64,000 nucleotides of DNA from Calycina herbarum (Eukaryota > Ascomycota > Leotiomycetes > Helotiales > Pezizellaceae): the NCBI GenBank assembly GCA_001414485.1, contig LLEY01000006.1:558001-622000 (forward strand), given 5' to 3'. Below, piece after piece: positions 46,417-56,564 of the stretch. Position numbers and translations under genes: made by a program. Each line of letters opens with the position of its first letter. Position 1 is the first letter of the stretch. The notes beneath the pieces are model-generated. The model searched no databases. It had not been told where the DNA came from and saw nothing but the letters and a program-made list of their open reading frames with translations.

Positions 46417-47284
46417 CTAGAAGTACCCATCGCAGTCCACCATGAACCACGAGTCATCATCGTATGGATTCAGGGCTATGAAAGCAATCGGAATATTGGT
46501 CACCAAGCTCTCCTTCAATGTGTCTGCAAGATCAGGATAATGACCTCCTAGGTCGTACGAAAATGTGCCGTCTTTCCATATCGCGACCCAGGCTTTTTCA
46601 CGCCCCAAAGCTACTTGACGGGGCTTAAGGTGGGCAGAGTCGATTTTAGATTCTAGCGAGGGTGAAATATCGCGATACTGGAAGCCATCTTTGAAGATGT
46701 AAGAATAGGATCCTTCTGGGCCGAAGGTAACATCATGAGTTCTAAGCGTTGAAGCGTGCTCATCCGCGATCTTGTGCCAAACACGTTTGTAAACAAGCCC
46801 GTAAGGAGAATCTATAGAATAGCAAGAATTATCATATATAAGCAAGATTGGGATATGGAGAGAAACCTAAGTTTGTTGGTGGGCCACAATAAATCTATAG
46901 TGGTGTCGCATTTTCGCTGGCTTTACTGGTCGGTCGCAGCGATATGAACTCCCCCATCCGGCTGGATAGCTACAGAGTAGATCGGATATCCGAATGAAAG
47001 CTCTTCTGAGGGTGAAGCAATTCTCAAGAAGCAATTGTATGTTAGGTGATTCTTATACACAAAGGGCAAATAACTCACTATCTAAAACTTACTATCTAAA
47101 TGAACGCTACTCTTTATCCTGGATCGCAAGGAAGTATTCACCGGAAGGCCAAATGCAAAGCGAACCTCTTTGCATGGCTCGCTTTCCAATTAGCTGGAGA
47201 TCCGTTGCAGGGTGTTGCAGTCTCGCTTGGTGGTGTTGCAATTGGTGAAGTTTCACTTGGAGTCTTGTTGAGTACATCACTCAT
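46417..47284 (-). CDS. Small fungal protein with repeated aromatic KDG motifs
   Basis: The strongest exon, 46811-46417, reads SPYGLVYKRVWHKIADEHAS to DDDSWFMVDCDGYF-stop. It has three similar blocks, each an aromatic/hydrophobic strand followed by a turn: YSYIFKDGFQYRDI, AWVAIWKDGTFSYDL and SWFMVDCDGYF. Such repeats recall a small beta-propeller-like or WW-like fold seen in uncharacterised fungal proteins. Upstream, an exon from ATG 47284 (MSDVLNKTPSETSPIATPPS) and another around 46920-46990 (FGYPIYSVAIQPDGGVHIAA) clearly belong to the gene, but I could not settle exon phases between them. Function unknown. Confidence 0.55.
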
Positions 47285-47610
47285 GTTGAAGTTGAAAATA
47301 TATGGGACGACGATGTAAAGAGAAAATCGCGACTGGACTGAAAGAGTGGATGGCTTGTGTTACAGTAATATTTTGACGTCTTGCTTCAGCCAATAGAACT
47401 GATATTCCAAACAGGGGATATGCATTGGTCAGTTATTTCTTTTGCGAAATGCGGCGTTCATGAACCACGACACCAGCCTCGTTCAAAAAATCTTTGAAAT
47501 CAGACTCAGTCGCCGTGTCACGGCTTTTGGACGCTGGAACAAGCAAAGGATCCATTCCGAACGCATGCGAACAGGGGAGCCTCTCAACTTCTCCTGGAAC
47601 GATTTCGACT
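47285..47610. other. Intergenic, nothing recognised
   Basis: 326 bp between two divergent gene starts; short frames only. Confidence 0.45.
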
Positions 47611-50096
47611 ATGCGTCTGTTGGAATTTAAAAACCAGCCCCAAATCAGGCTTACGAGAGACTCCATTGATGGCATTCCTCCTTATGCTATCCTTTCGCAT
47701 ACATGGGGAGCAGACGATGAAGAAGTTACCTTTGATGATCTAATCCAAGGCCTTGCGACGACCAAGACCGGCTATTTGAAAATCCAATTTTGCCAAGAGC
47801 AAGCTACCCGCGATGGCCTTCTCTATGCCTGGGTAGATACATGCTGCATCGACAAATCAAACAACAATGAACTTTCTGAGGCTATCAACTCGATGTTTCG
47901 CTGGTACCGAGAGGCTACCAAGTGCTACGTATACTTGTCCGATGTCTCAATACAACAATCCAAAGAGAACGATCCACCTCCAACCATTGCATGGGAATCA
48001 GCTTTTCGAGAGAGTAGATGGTTTACCCGAGGGTGGACTTTGTAAGAGCTTCTTGCGCCAGAATCGGTCGAGTTTTTCTCTCGAGAAGGCACTCTCATAG
48101 GCGACAAAATCTCACTCCAGCGACTCCTTCATGATATAACCGGCATTTCACACGAGGCTCTATCCGGAAATACTATGTCTCATTTCTCCATCTCGGAGCG
48201 ATTTTCATAGGTAGAAAATCGCGAAACCAAGCGCAAGGAAGATAAGGCGTATTGTCTCATGGGTATATTTAATGTCTTCATGCCTCTTATCTATGGCGAG
48301 GGACGAGAAAATGCTTTCATCCGACTGAATGAGGAGATTTACAAACGGTCAAGAATTTCCTCAATGGAAGACCAACCGAATACGCGACCAGAGTATGACT
48401 TATTTCTAAAGCTAACAAATGACAATCAGGAAAAACCTCAACAATTTCAATCAAAACGCTACTGACTCGAACATAACCAATATTGAAGTAGTCCAAAGAA
48501 AGATGCAACTGGAGTTGAACAATATTACAAAAGCTTTGAATAATGTTCAGATGTGCCGGGTAACGAACAACCCGCCCAAAACATTTATACAAGGCTCTGC
48601 AATTGACTCCGCAGCCACTCTTTCCCATATATTTTCCTTCATTAAAGAGCTGAGTTTAGCCTCTTATGCAGACACACGCCCACGAGAGAGTATACAAAAG
48701 AATAATCTCAGTTGGTTAAGAAGTCAATTTGAGGAGTTTCTCGTATATCCCACCGATCGAGATATGAACGGAGATTATTTACTCTACGTGAGTTTATCGC
48801 GGCTCTCTGCCGACCCTACTAACTTCTTTAGACTTGTTTAGAATACGGACAGTTCGATATTTGCCAGCTTCTACTTCAGCAGGGTGCAGAGCCCGTGGAT
48901 TGCGATAGGTATGTACATTTTCGTTCAGGCCGGGGTCTACTGACGTTTCCTGCAGCGAAGGAAATTCGATTATTGGTTCATTCCTCTTACTTCTCCAAGG
49001 CGGCAACATTCAGAGTTCCTCTTCTGAAGCGCCGATCATATGTCGTGCTATTGCTCCAACCGACGTGGAAACAGCCTTTCGGTTGTTGTTGGCGTACTGC
49101 GACCCGGAAGTTGGAGTGCCTTGTAACCACTTCAACGATTTGGGACATCCCGTGGATACAGCCATAGTTTCCTTAGCAAATGCTGCAATGTCAATTGTTC
49201 CTGATGATAAATCGGAACTCCTTCTTCTCCAACCAATGCGACTTCTTCTCCCCCACATCCTTGATATCGATGAGAGGGACTTGTTTGGGAGAACTGCACT
49301 ACTTGCCTCTGTTGAGAGTGTGAAAAGGAGCCAATTCCCCTGTGTTGCCCAAATGCTACTTCAGTTTGGAGCCAATCCTCTCGTTGTTGATCATGGAGGA
49401 GCTGGAATGTTACATTTCATCTTACGAACCGCTTCTGCATGCAACAACTGGAATTACACCCAAGAAAGCATAAAACCCTTGAAAACCCTTATGGTTCGGC
49501 TTCTCAACGCTCAGTGCGATCCAAATCTGTTAAGCAACGAGGATCTGACACCTTCTGATTTGGCACTATCGCCAGTGGCGTGGGTTATTTGGTGTGAAGT
49601 AGTTCAGGATGCTGGGTTGGACATGCTAGTTATTCTTAAGCGAGACGATCAGCTTCGAGGTTTCAAACAGTCTGATGCCTATGTGCAAGGAAAATTCCGA
49701 AGTATCCTACATGACCCATCGTCAATTTGGACGGACCAGAGCGTACAGTCAGATCCCATGCAAGAAGATTTGGAACTTTGCATTTATTGTACCCAACCTG
49801 ATAATTGGACACCGTTACGTCCGCCATTTGACCAAGCAGGCTCATACATGGTCAACACAGATCACTCTGTATCCCGTGAATTGTTTTCAAACCATCGAGA
49901 TGGATCGTTTTGTCAGAATGGAATCGACTGGGGATCTTGCAGGGCAAAGTCTCACTCCATGCACGGGGAGGTCACCGACTGGCCAGCCAAAACAGTCAGT
50001 TGGAGGAAGCACGTTGCGTTTAGATTGTGGAGAGATGGATTTCTTCAAACACCACGTCAAGCAAACCTGTGGGCTACAGGAAGAATGCCAGATTAA
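47611..50096 (+). pseudogene. HET-domain/ankyrin protein gene with two in-frame stops
   Basis: Exons 47611-48392, 48430-48787, 48832-48908 and 48956-50096, with introns of 37, 44 and 47 bp (GCTAAC and ACTAAC branch points), total 2,358 nt in one frame. The product starts MRLLEFKNQPQIRLTRDSID and has HET landmarks YAILSHTWGADDEEV, YAWVDTCCIDKSNNNELSEA, SRWFTRGWTL and KAYCLMGIFNVFMPLIYGEG. The rest has ankyrin-like units (EYGQFDICQLLLQQGAEPVD; DLFGRTALLASVES...MLLQFGANPLVVDHGG). TAA at 48043 replaces the Gln of GWTLQELLAP and TAG at 48208 replaces the Trp of the usual SWAENRETKRKEDKA. Everything else, including splice sites, is preserved, so the gene died recently or is read through. Its role would be allorecognition. 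Confidence 0.8.
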
Positions 50097-50308
50097 TTTT
50101 GTTCAGACAGAAAGAGTTGATTTCACTGTTCGAGAAACCCACAATATCGAACATCCCAAGGGGAAGATGTTCGCTTGCTGCGTTATAAAAATAAAAATAA
50201 ATTTCATCTAAGGATAATGTATCACAATACAGGCGCAGGTGGGTTCAAAGTTCGGATGGTGGAGATGGCAAGTGCTACATTATATATATCCCGAATCACT
50301 CGGCTAAA

Positions 50309-51560
50309 TCAATTTTCAACCCCAAGAGCTTTGAAGCCTTCGGGGTCTGTGTATTTTCCATGGAAGGGGTCAACATGATACCCATCCTGCCTTGGGCGAT
50401 CATGATCAAAGTCCAATCTCTTGTACCCATGCTTTCTTGCATTCAAATAATCCCCCATATCGTACACAGTCTCATCCAGCGGCTTATCGATGCCTAATCG
50501 CTTCAACAGTGGGCTTCCAAAGGGCTCAAGCTTTTGTCTATCGATGGGACGAGCAAAATATATAACACCAATTCTCTTCTCTCTCTCTTGATCCGCAGGT
50601 GGTTTGACAACTCGATGGATGGTTGCCTTGAAAAGACCACCAGTCAGAAGCTCCAAAGCCTCTCCGACGTTGACGACAAGGGATTGTGGTAAATATTGGA
50701 CCCATTGCCACTCGCCATTTGATGCGAGAATTTGCAAGGCGGAAATTGGTTGGGAGAAGAGGAATGTGAAACTGCCCCAATCGGTGTGGCCAGCAAGATA
50801 CAAATCTCTGTATGTCTTGTTGTCATCCACTGTTCGAGGATTGTAAATCATATAGCGGAGGTACTCGGTGCTCTCTTTTCCAAAAGCATGAGATGATGCA
50901 ATGCTCTCTTCGTCTACCTCCAAAATGATAGCGATGAGTGCGAGGAGTTTTCGGAGGATGTTGACTCGGATAAAGGTGATGAGCTCGTTCACTTCGCCCA
51001 TGTGTGGTCGGAGAATTTCAGGATGTTCGTGGTTTTCGGGGTCGTATGTCAAAATGTTATAATGGTCTAGTGTCTTATGGAAACCCCCCTTAATTCCAAG
51101 CTGACCAGCAGGCTTGAAACTATAATGCTGATTAGTTTGTGTTTTTGTATGGCTCTTATGGTCTTCGAATTTTGAACATACCCAACGTATCGTCCTTTCG
51201 CATCTTCTTCTGGCGTCGCTTCATATGGAGCCTTTTCCTCCGGAGGAAGTGTCATCACTGCATGAGCAAGGCTGACTTGTGACTCGTATAGAGCTTGTGA
51301 AATTCCATGGTTGGAGATTGTGAGAAAACCATCTGCCAGAATGTCAATTTTACACTTCGAAGATCCAAGCGAGAGCCGGAGATACTTCACTTACGCTTAG
51401 TAACACCATCCAAGAGTTCTTTGGCCAATTCCTTTCTTGTGACTGGGTCATCAAATTTGGATAAGTCGAGATTGACTAGATCAACATATTCTAATTTTTC
51501 CTTGGTAGGAGGACAAGGAACGAACTTTGGAATGGTAGTAGTGGGGGTTGCAGAAGGCAT
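50309..51560 (-). CDS. 2-oxoglutarate/Fe(II)-dependent oxygenase (isopenicillin N synthase-like)
   Basis: Exons 51560-51395, 51332-51182 and 51119-50309 (introns 62 and 62 bp) encode 375 aa. The start MPSATPTTTIPKFVPCPPTK leads to VTKHGFLTISNHGISQALYE, the DIOX_N signature completed by intron 1. The jelly-roll domain has AGHTDWGSFTFLF (HxD), ALELLTGGLFKATIHRVVKP (distal His) and RIGVIYFARP (2OG-binding Arg). It belongs to the plant/fungal soluble oxygenases that hydroxylate, desaturate or ring-close small molecules; the substrate is unknown. It is transcribed away from the MFS transporter at 52474 across a 0.9 kb shared upstream region, which suggests co-regulation. Confidence 0.92.
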
Positions 51561-52473
51561 TTTGGCTTTCTTTATCTTGGAGATGATTATTTGACGACGA
51601 GAGAATGAACCCGAATGCTTCTTTTTAAGTCAACAATTCAAACTCGGAGCGGGGTACGATTGTTGCATGCTTTTGCTTCGGTGTTTTCCATATACCACAC
51701 ATATGACCTGCACCTTCTAGCTCGATACCAGCCGTCAAACGGCTGCAGGAGCATTTGCGGCCATCTCTGAATACTAGGTGGAGCATGATGCTCCCCACCG
51801 TAGATCACCGTACCGATATCTACGCTCTTCCAGGTTGATAATACGTTTCGCATGACACGCACACGACCCCAGTTTGGCACTGACTAGGATCATAAAGCAA
51901 TATCTTCTAGATATAGAAGATAGCAGGATATCTGAGAGTCAGATTATATCTGCATCGGAGTGGCAAGCTTTACCATTGGGTTATTGGGTTTCCCCTTCTT
52001 GAGGAATCAATGGACTTTTGCGATAAAACCGATTCATTGATTCCAATGACAAGCTAGTACAACCCTGAGTGATAGTAACCAAGTCCCATCATTACAAAAT
52101 AATTGTCAAGTTCAGGAACGCCCCTGACTGCCGTTGTCTGGGGTCTCTACTGAAATGTGGGGGAGGACGGCGCTAGAGGTGGAGTCTTGGCAAGATGCTC
52201 CACGATTTAGCTTCAAAAACAGCATCCACCCTGTGTACTAAGCTTCTCGACCTGATAACGGCTACCCAATTCGGAGCGAGAGATTATCAAGGTTTGATAA
52301 AATGACTCCTATCTTGTTCACACGAAGCTCTGGCAACTTCATAAAGACCAGCTCGTGGAGTCGTAAAAGAATCGTTGCACCACCATTTCTTGGAGCTCCA
52401 AAATCTGTCCACTTCGAGAGGCACGAAATCGCCTGACAATTGACATTCACATTCGAGAACATTTGCAACGGCC
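51561..52473. promoter_or_regulatory. Divergent upstream region with two hairpin palindromes
   Basis: No gene. CAGCCGTCAAACGGCTG at 51729-51745 is a perfect 7-bp inverted repeat around 3 bases and includes an inverted CCG...CGG pair. GGTGGAGCATGATGCTCC at 51777 continues to CCACC at 51799, an almost perfect palindrome of about 23 bp. Both lie 170-240 bp from the oxygenase start and could be operator-like regulator sites. Confidence 0.55.
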
Positions 52474-54143
52474 ATGGCAAGCACCTACGACACTTCAACG
52501 GCATCCATCGTGCAGCCAGGGGCAGGAAAATGGTACGACAAATGGATGTGGTATGAGAAGGGGACTTCAAAGGAAGAGAAAACTTTACTCCGAAAGTTGG
52601 ATTTCATTATCCTAACTTTTGGTTGTTTGACTTTCTTCACGAAGTTTCTGGATCTTCAAGCTTTCCAAAATGCTTACGTCTCTGGGATGAAGGAAGATGT
52701 GGGGATGCAGGGAAACGATCTTCAGTATACCACGGGAGTTTTCCAGGCAGGTTATTGTGCGGCTATGATCCCTTCGAACATTCTTTTGACGAGAGTTCGG
52801 TAAGTTCAACCCCCTATTTTTCAGATTGGGAGAATCTGGGAGTTTTACAAGAGGTCTTATTCTAACTGATTCATTATGCAGACCCAATATTCTAATTCCC
52901 ATCTTCGAGGTCATCTGGGGTGTCTTGACTCTGCTTACTGCTTATGTTAAGGACGTTAAGCATGTATATATTATCAGATTCTTCAGCGGCATTTTCGAAT
53001 GTGTGGCATATCCAGGTGTTATTTACTGCATTGGATGCTGGTGAGTACTCCAACAACCAAATAGGTGCAGATGGAGATTGATGATTCACAGGTACAAACG
53101 CTCTGAGATCTCACGTAGACTGAGTCTGTTCTATATTGCTGGCCCCCTTGGCACAATGTTCGCTGGGTACTTCCAAACTGGTAAATTTCTCCTCGATACT
53201 TTCCTAAATTTGTAACGACTGACACCCCGGTCTTCTAGCATGCTACACCAATCTAGATGGGGTTCGAGGCCTTGCGGGATGGAGATGGCTGTTTATCGTT
53301 TGTGGGTGTATCACATTGCCAGTCGCCTTACTCGGAGCGATCGTTTTCCCAGCTAGACCCGATGCCAAAAACCCATCATGGATTCTCACAGCGGACGAGA
53401 TTGTGCTAGCCCGAAAACGAGTAAACAGGGACGGAGCGGAATCCCCCAAAGTGAAATTGGACAAAGGAGTTTTCGCTACCATCTTCAAGAGCTGGCATTG
53501 GTATGCCTTCGTCGCCTTGTACTACGTTTTCAATCAAAGCATGATCACCAACGGATCGCCCTTCAATCTCTACCTCAAGGCCCACAAGGATATCTACACC
53601 ATTGGTGAAATCAATAACTATCCTACCGGTCAATCAGCCATGTCAATCGTTGCTGCACTTGTTGGTTGTTATTGGGCAGATGCAAGTGGAAAACGTTGGC
53701 TGCCATCCATTTGGATCGGCGGATTAATGTCGTTCGGTTCGCTTTGCATGGCAATATGGAACATCCCCGTTGGGCTCAAATTCTTCTCCTTCTACATCGC
53801 TGGACTTGGTGGTGGTCTGAACCCTCTGTTCATGTCTTGGGCCTCGGAAGTCACATTCAAGTCGGCCGAAGAACGTGCTGTTACGATTGCCTCGATGAAT
53901 GCTATCGGTCAAGCACTTTTGGCAGGCTTGAACATCGTTACATTCCCAACTCCAAGCGCTCCACGCTTCAAATTCGGTTGGTGGTGGGTCTGGGCTAATT
54001 CTTTGGCTCAGATCGCGATTGTGATTCTCATCATGGTTCTTCATAACCGTGAGAAGCGTCGAGATACCATCATCGATGGCGAGAACACGGACGATCCAGA
54101 GAGTATTATTGTCGAGGACTTGAAGAAAGATCACGACTTGTAA
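52474..54143 (+). CDS. MFS transporter, anion:cation symporter (ACS) family
   Basis: Four exons (52474-52799, 52882-53040, 53092-53180, 53239-54143) encode 492 aa. It starts MASTYDTSTASIVQPGAGKW; then KLDFIILTFGCLTFFTKFLD, GMKEDVGMQGNDLQYTTGVF, AYPGVIYCIGCWYKRSEISR, the RLSLFYIAGPLGTMFAGYFQ segment, GWRWLFIVCGCITLP and a C-terminal set of helices with GFNPLFMSWASE-like text (GGGLNPLFMSWASEV). These are the ACS landmarks shared by pantothenate, allantoate and vitamin transporters of fungi. About twelve membrane segments; plasma membrane location is expected. It faces away from the 2OG oxygenase gene. Short hydrophilic tail EDLKKDHDL. The substrate is unknown. Confidence 0.92.
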
Positions 54144-55162
54144 AGTTGTGATATTTTGGTGTTGTGAAAAATGAGTGGTGGTTGTATGTGGTAGGGGGTG
54201 TTGTCTTATGTATCTTTTGTGATTTTGGGGGATTTTTGTTTTTTTACCGGGTTGTGATTTTAGCAAGCGTGGTGTCATGGCGTCTGTCAGTTGGGGGACC
54301 TATGATATCCATAGCTCGTTTGATGCTTGCTTTGGCAATGTCATTCCTTTCTGAAATATTTTGCTCTCAATTTTTCTAGTCCCTACTGATATCCCTAATT
54401 TTATTTGCGAGTTGAACATTTGAACACATTTAGTCAAGTAGGACAACGATTGCTTCTTCACTACTAACACTACTTTGGTATTTTAGATTGTGTTTACATT
54501 AATTGGCTTTCAGTAGAAGGCTTAAGGCTAGAAGACTCTTTCGAGATTAACGGAGGGTTGGGAGAGGTGTCGTAGCACTTCCGCCAACACTCCATTTGAA
54601 CTTCAAAATCGAGTCTTTACCACTCAATCTTTAAACCGCCAAATACTTATCTTACCACTGTCCTCTGACTCTGACTTCTAGAATTAGTTAACTTAACAGT
54701 CCACGTCAAATTTACGACATCAAGTCAGCAAATCTCTCCCCACTCGTCTAGCCTAACCCCTCACCTTTTCAACGTCAACAAGTTACCTTTTGTATCTAGC
54801 TCTACCATGACTGATGAGGAGACTTCATAACTAAGCACTGGGCCGAGGAGTATTCCCATTTCGGCAACCACTCGGGAAGCCTGGTCAACAAAGCCGAATT
54901 CCCAATCTGTGGGGTTAAGCTACATTCTGAGCTCCACTCCCACTCGGTATCTCACGATAGATGTGCTCCACCTATCAACTTACCTATCAAAAACAAAACA
55001 AGATAGGAATGATGGGGGAGTTTAGGAAAACGGCATATATTTGCGTTATACGCCTCTCTCCGAAAAAGATAAAAAATTGACAAACCATTCATCACTTCTC
55101 ATTCCTACACTTTCACATCCTACCAAATTCTCAAACCATAATTTTTATCCCAAGCATTCACG
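54144..55162. other. Intergenic, nothing recognised
   Basis: About 1 kb, with pyrimidine-rich stretches before the GST start as in many fungal promoters. No repeats or frames of note. Confidence 0.5.
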
Positions 55163-56173
55163 ATGAGTTTTGGAAAGCTTTACTATTACCCCAAGGCGCC
55201 TCGGGCGACCATGTGCTTGTATATTGCGGAATTGAACAAGTAAATACCTACCCCGTCTTCAAACCCCGAATTTCCTGACCGACTTCTAGACTCGATGTTG
55301 AGTATGTTGAGGCTTGGCCAATAAAGGTCGATTCCAGCAAAGGCGGAGTTGGTGCAGAATATCTTTCAAAATTCCCACCGGGAAAAGTTCCCGCGTTAGA
55401 GCGACCGGATGGATTCGAAGTATATGAGTGTATCGCTGTTTCTGTATATCGTATGTTCTATCCAACCTTCAATTGGCAACATTCCAAAACTAACCGCCAC
55501 CAGTCGCACGACAAGACCCCAATACAAAACTCCTTGGATCAACATTTGAAGAGGAAGCAAAAATTCTAGAGTAAGAAAACTGCACGTCAATTTCAAGATC
55601 TCAATTAACACTGAAAATAGATGGTCATCCTTTGCCAACAGCGAACTTCTGCCTCCGATTATGGCATGGATTAACCCTGTTATTGGAAAAGCTCCCACAT
55701 CAACAGAGATTCTCGCAGACGCCGAGAAATACTCAGAAGGCATGGTTTCGGTTGTCACCAAAGCACTTGCTGGCGGAAAGAAATACCTCGTCGGTGATTC
55801 GTTGACGATGGCGGATTTGTTTATTATTGCTGCGATTGCCAGGGGTTATCAATTTGTGAGTTACCCCTCTGAGTGGCGAAACATGACACGATGTGTCGTG
55901 TCCGGTACCTGTTTATCGTGCGAGGAGGTCCCGATTAACTGGATTGTTTGAGACTTCTTCACACATAATCTCGATCGCGGGTTCTTGGACATATTTGCAG
56001 TCGATGGCTGAGCTGATGCTAACGTGAAGAAATAGGTGTTTGCAAGGAAGTGGACAGAGACACATCCAGAGATCCATGAGTACTACATGAGAATCAAGGG
56101 TGATGCTATCTGGAGAACGATTGATGGCGCGCCGTATGTGTTGGAGAACGTTGGAGATAAGCCTCCGAATTGA
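55163..56173 (+). CDS. Glutathione S-transferase-like protein
   Basis: Five exons (55163-55239, 55290-55450, 55504-55570, 55621-55855, 56036-56173) encode 225 aa. The N-terminus MSFGKLYYYPKAPRATMCLY is a thioredoxin-fold opening close to that of elongation-factor-1-gamma-type GSTs, followed by EYLSKFPPGKVPALERPDGF, with the cis-Pro, and YECIAVSVYLAR. The helical domain ends with KKYLVGDSLTMADLFIIAAI, the conserved N-capping region of GSTs. The usual ES(N/R)AI at the glutathione site reads YECIAV here, so catalytic competence is uncertain. It would act in the cytosol on reactive compounds; near a cluster of catabolic genes it may have a detoxifying role. Confidence 0.87.
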
Positions 56174-56564
56174 GAGTGGGTTGATAAAAAAAGGCGGGGA
56201 GAACCTTGGAAAGGGTTGACACTCCACCCACGTGACCGGCGAGACAAAAACAGCACTCCCGGGAAAGTGATTTCCTCAATCTTGGGGAACAACAATCAGT
56301 TTCCGAGATCCCCGAGTTTTTTCACTTTGTAGACTAAACAACACTTCCACAGTGTTTATGAACTCTTTATATTCAAGGAATACTGGAACTTCAATATAGT
56401 TACGCAGCACTTCTGTGCAAGCCGCTTTTTCTCGCACCGAGTACTTCGTTACTCCACTCCATATTGTCTGTGTCAACCTCCAGCTCATCAACCCCACTTA
56501 CCAGTGAACGCAGTGTGCACAACATCTCCCGTTTGCAGCAGCATGCAAAAGTAATAATCACACC
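56174..56564. other. Intergenic, nothing recognised
   Basis: 391 bp between the GST stop and the C2H2 regulator start. No gene or repeat. Confidence 0.45.

Noticed and set aside
49675..50211. Alternative C-terminal frame overlapping the HET-ankyrin gene
   Set aside because: It has Cys-containing text after 50030, but the main frame to 50096 keeps the exon sum in phase and no donor/acceptor pair to the alternative frame was evident.
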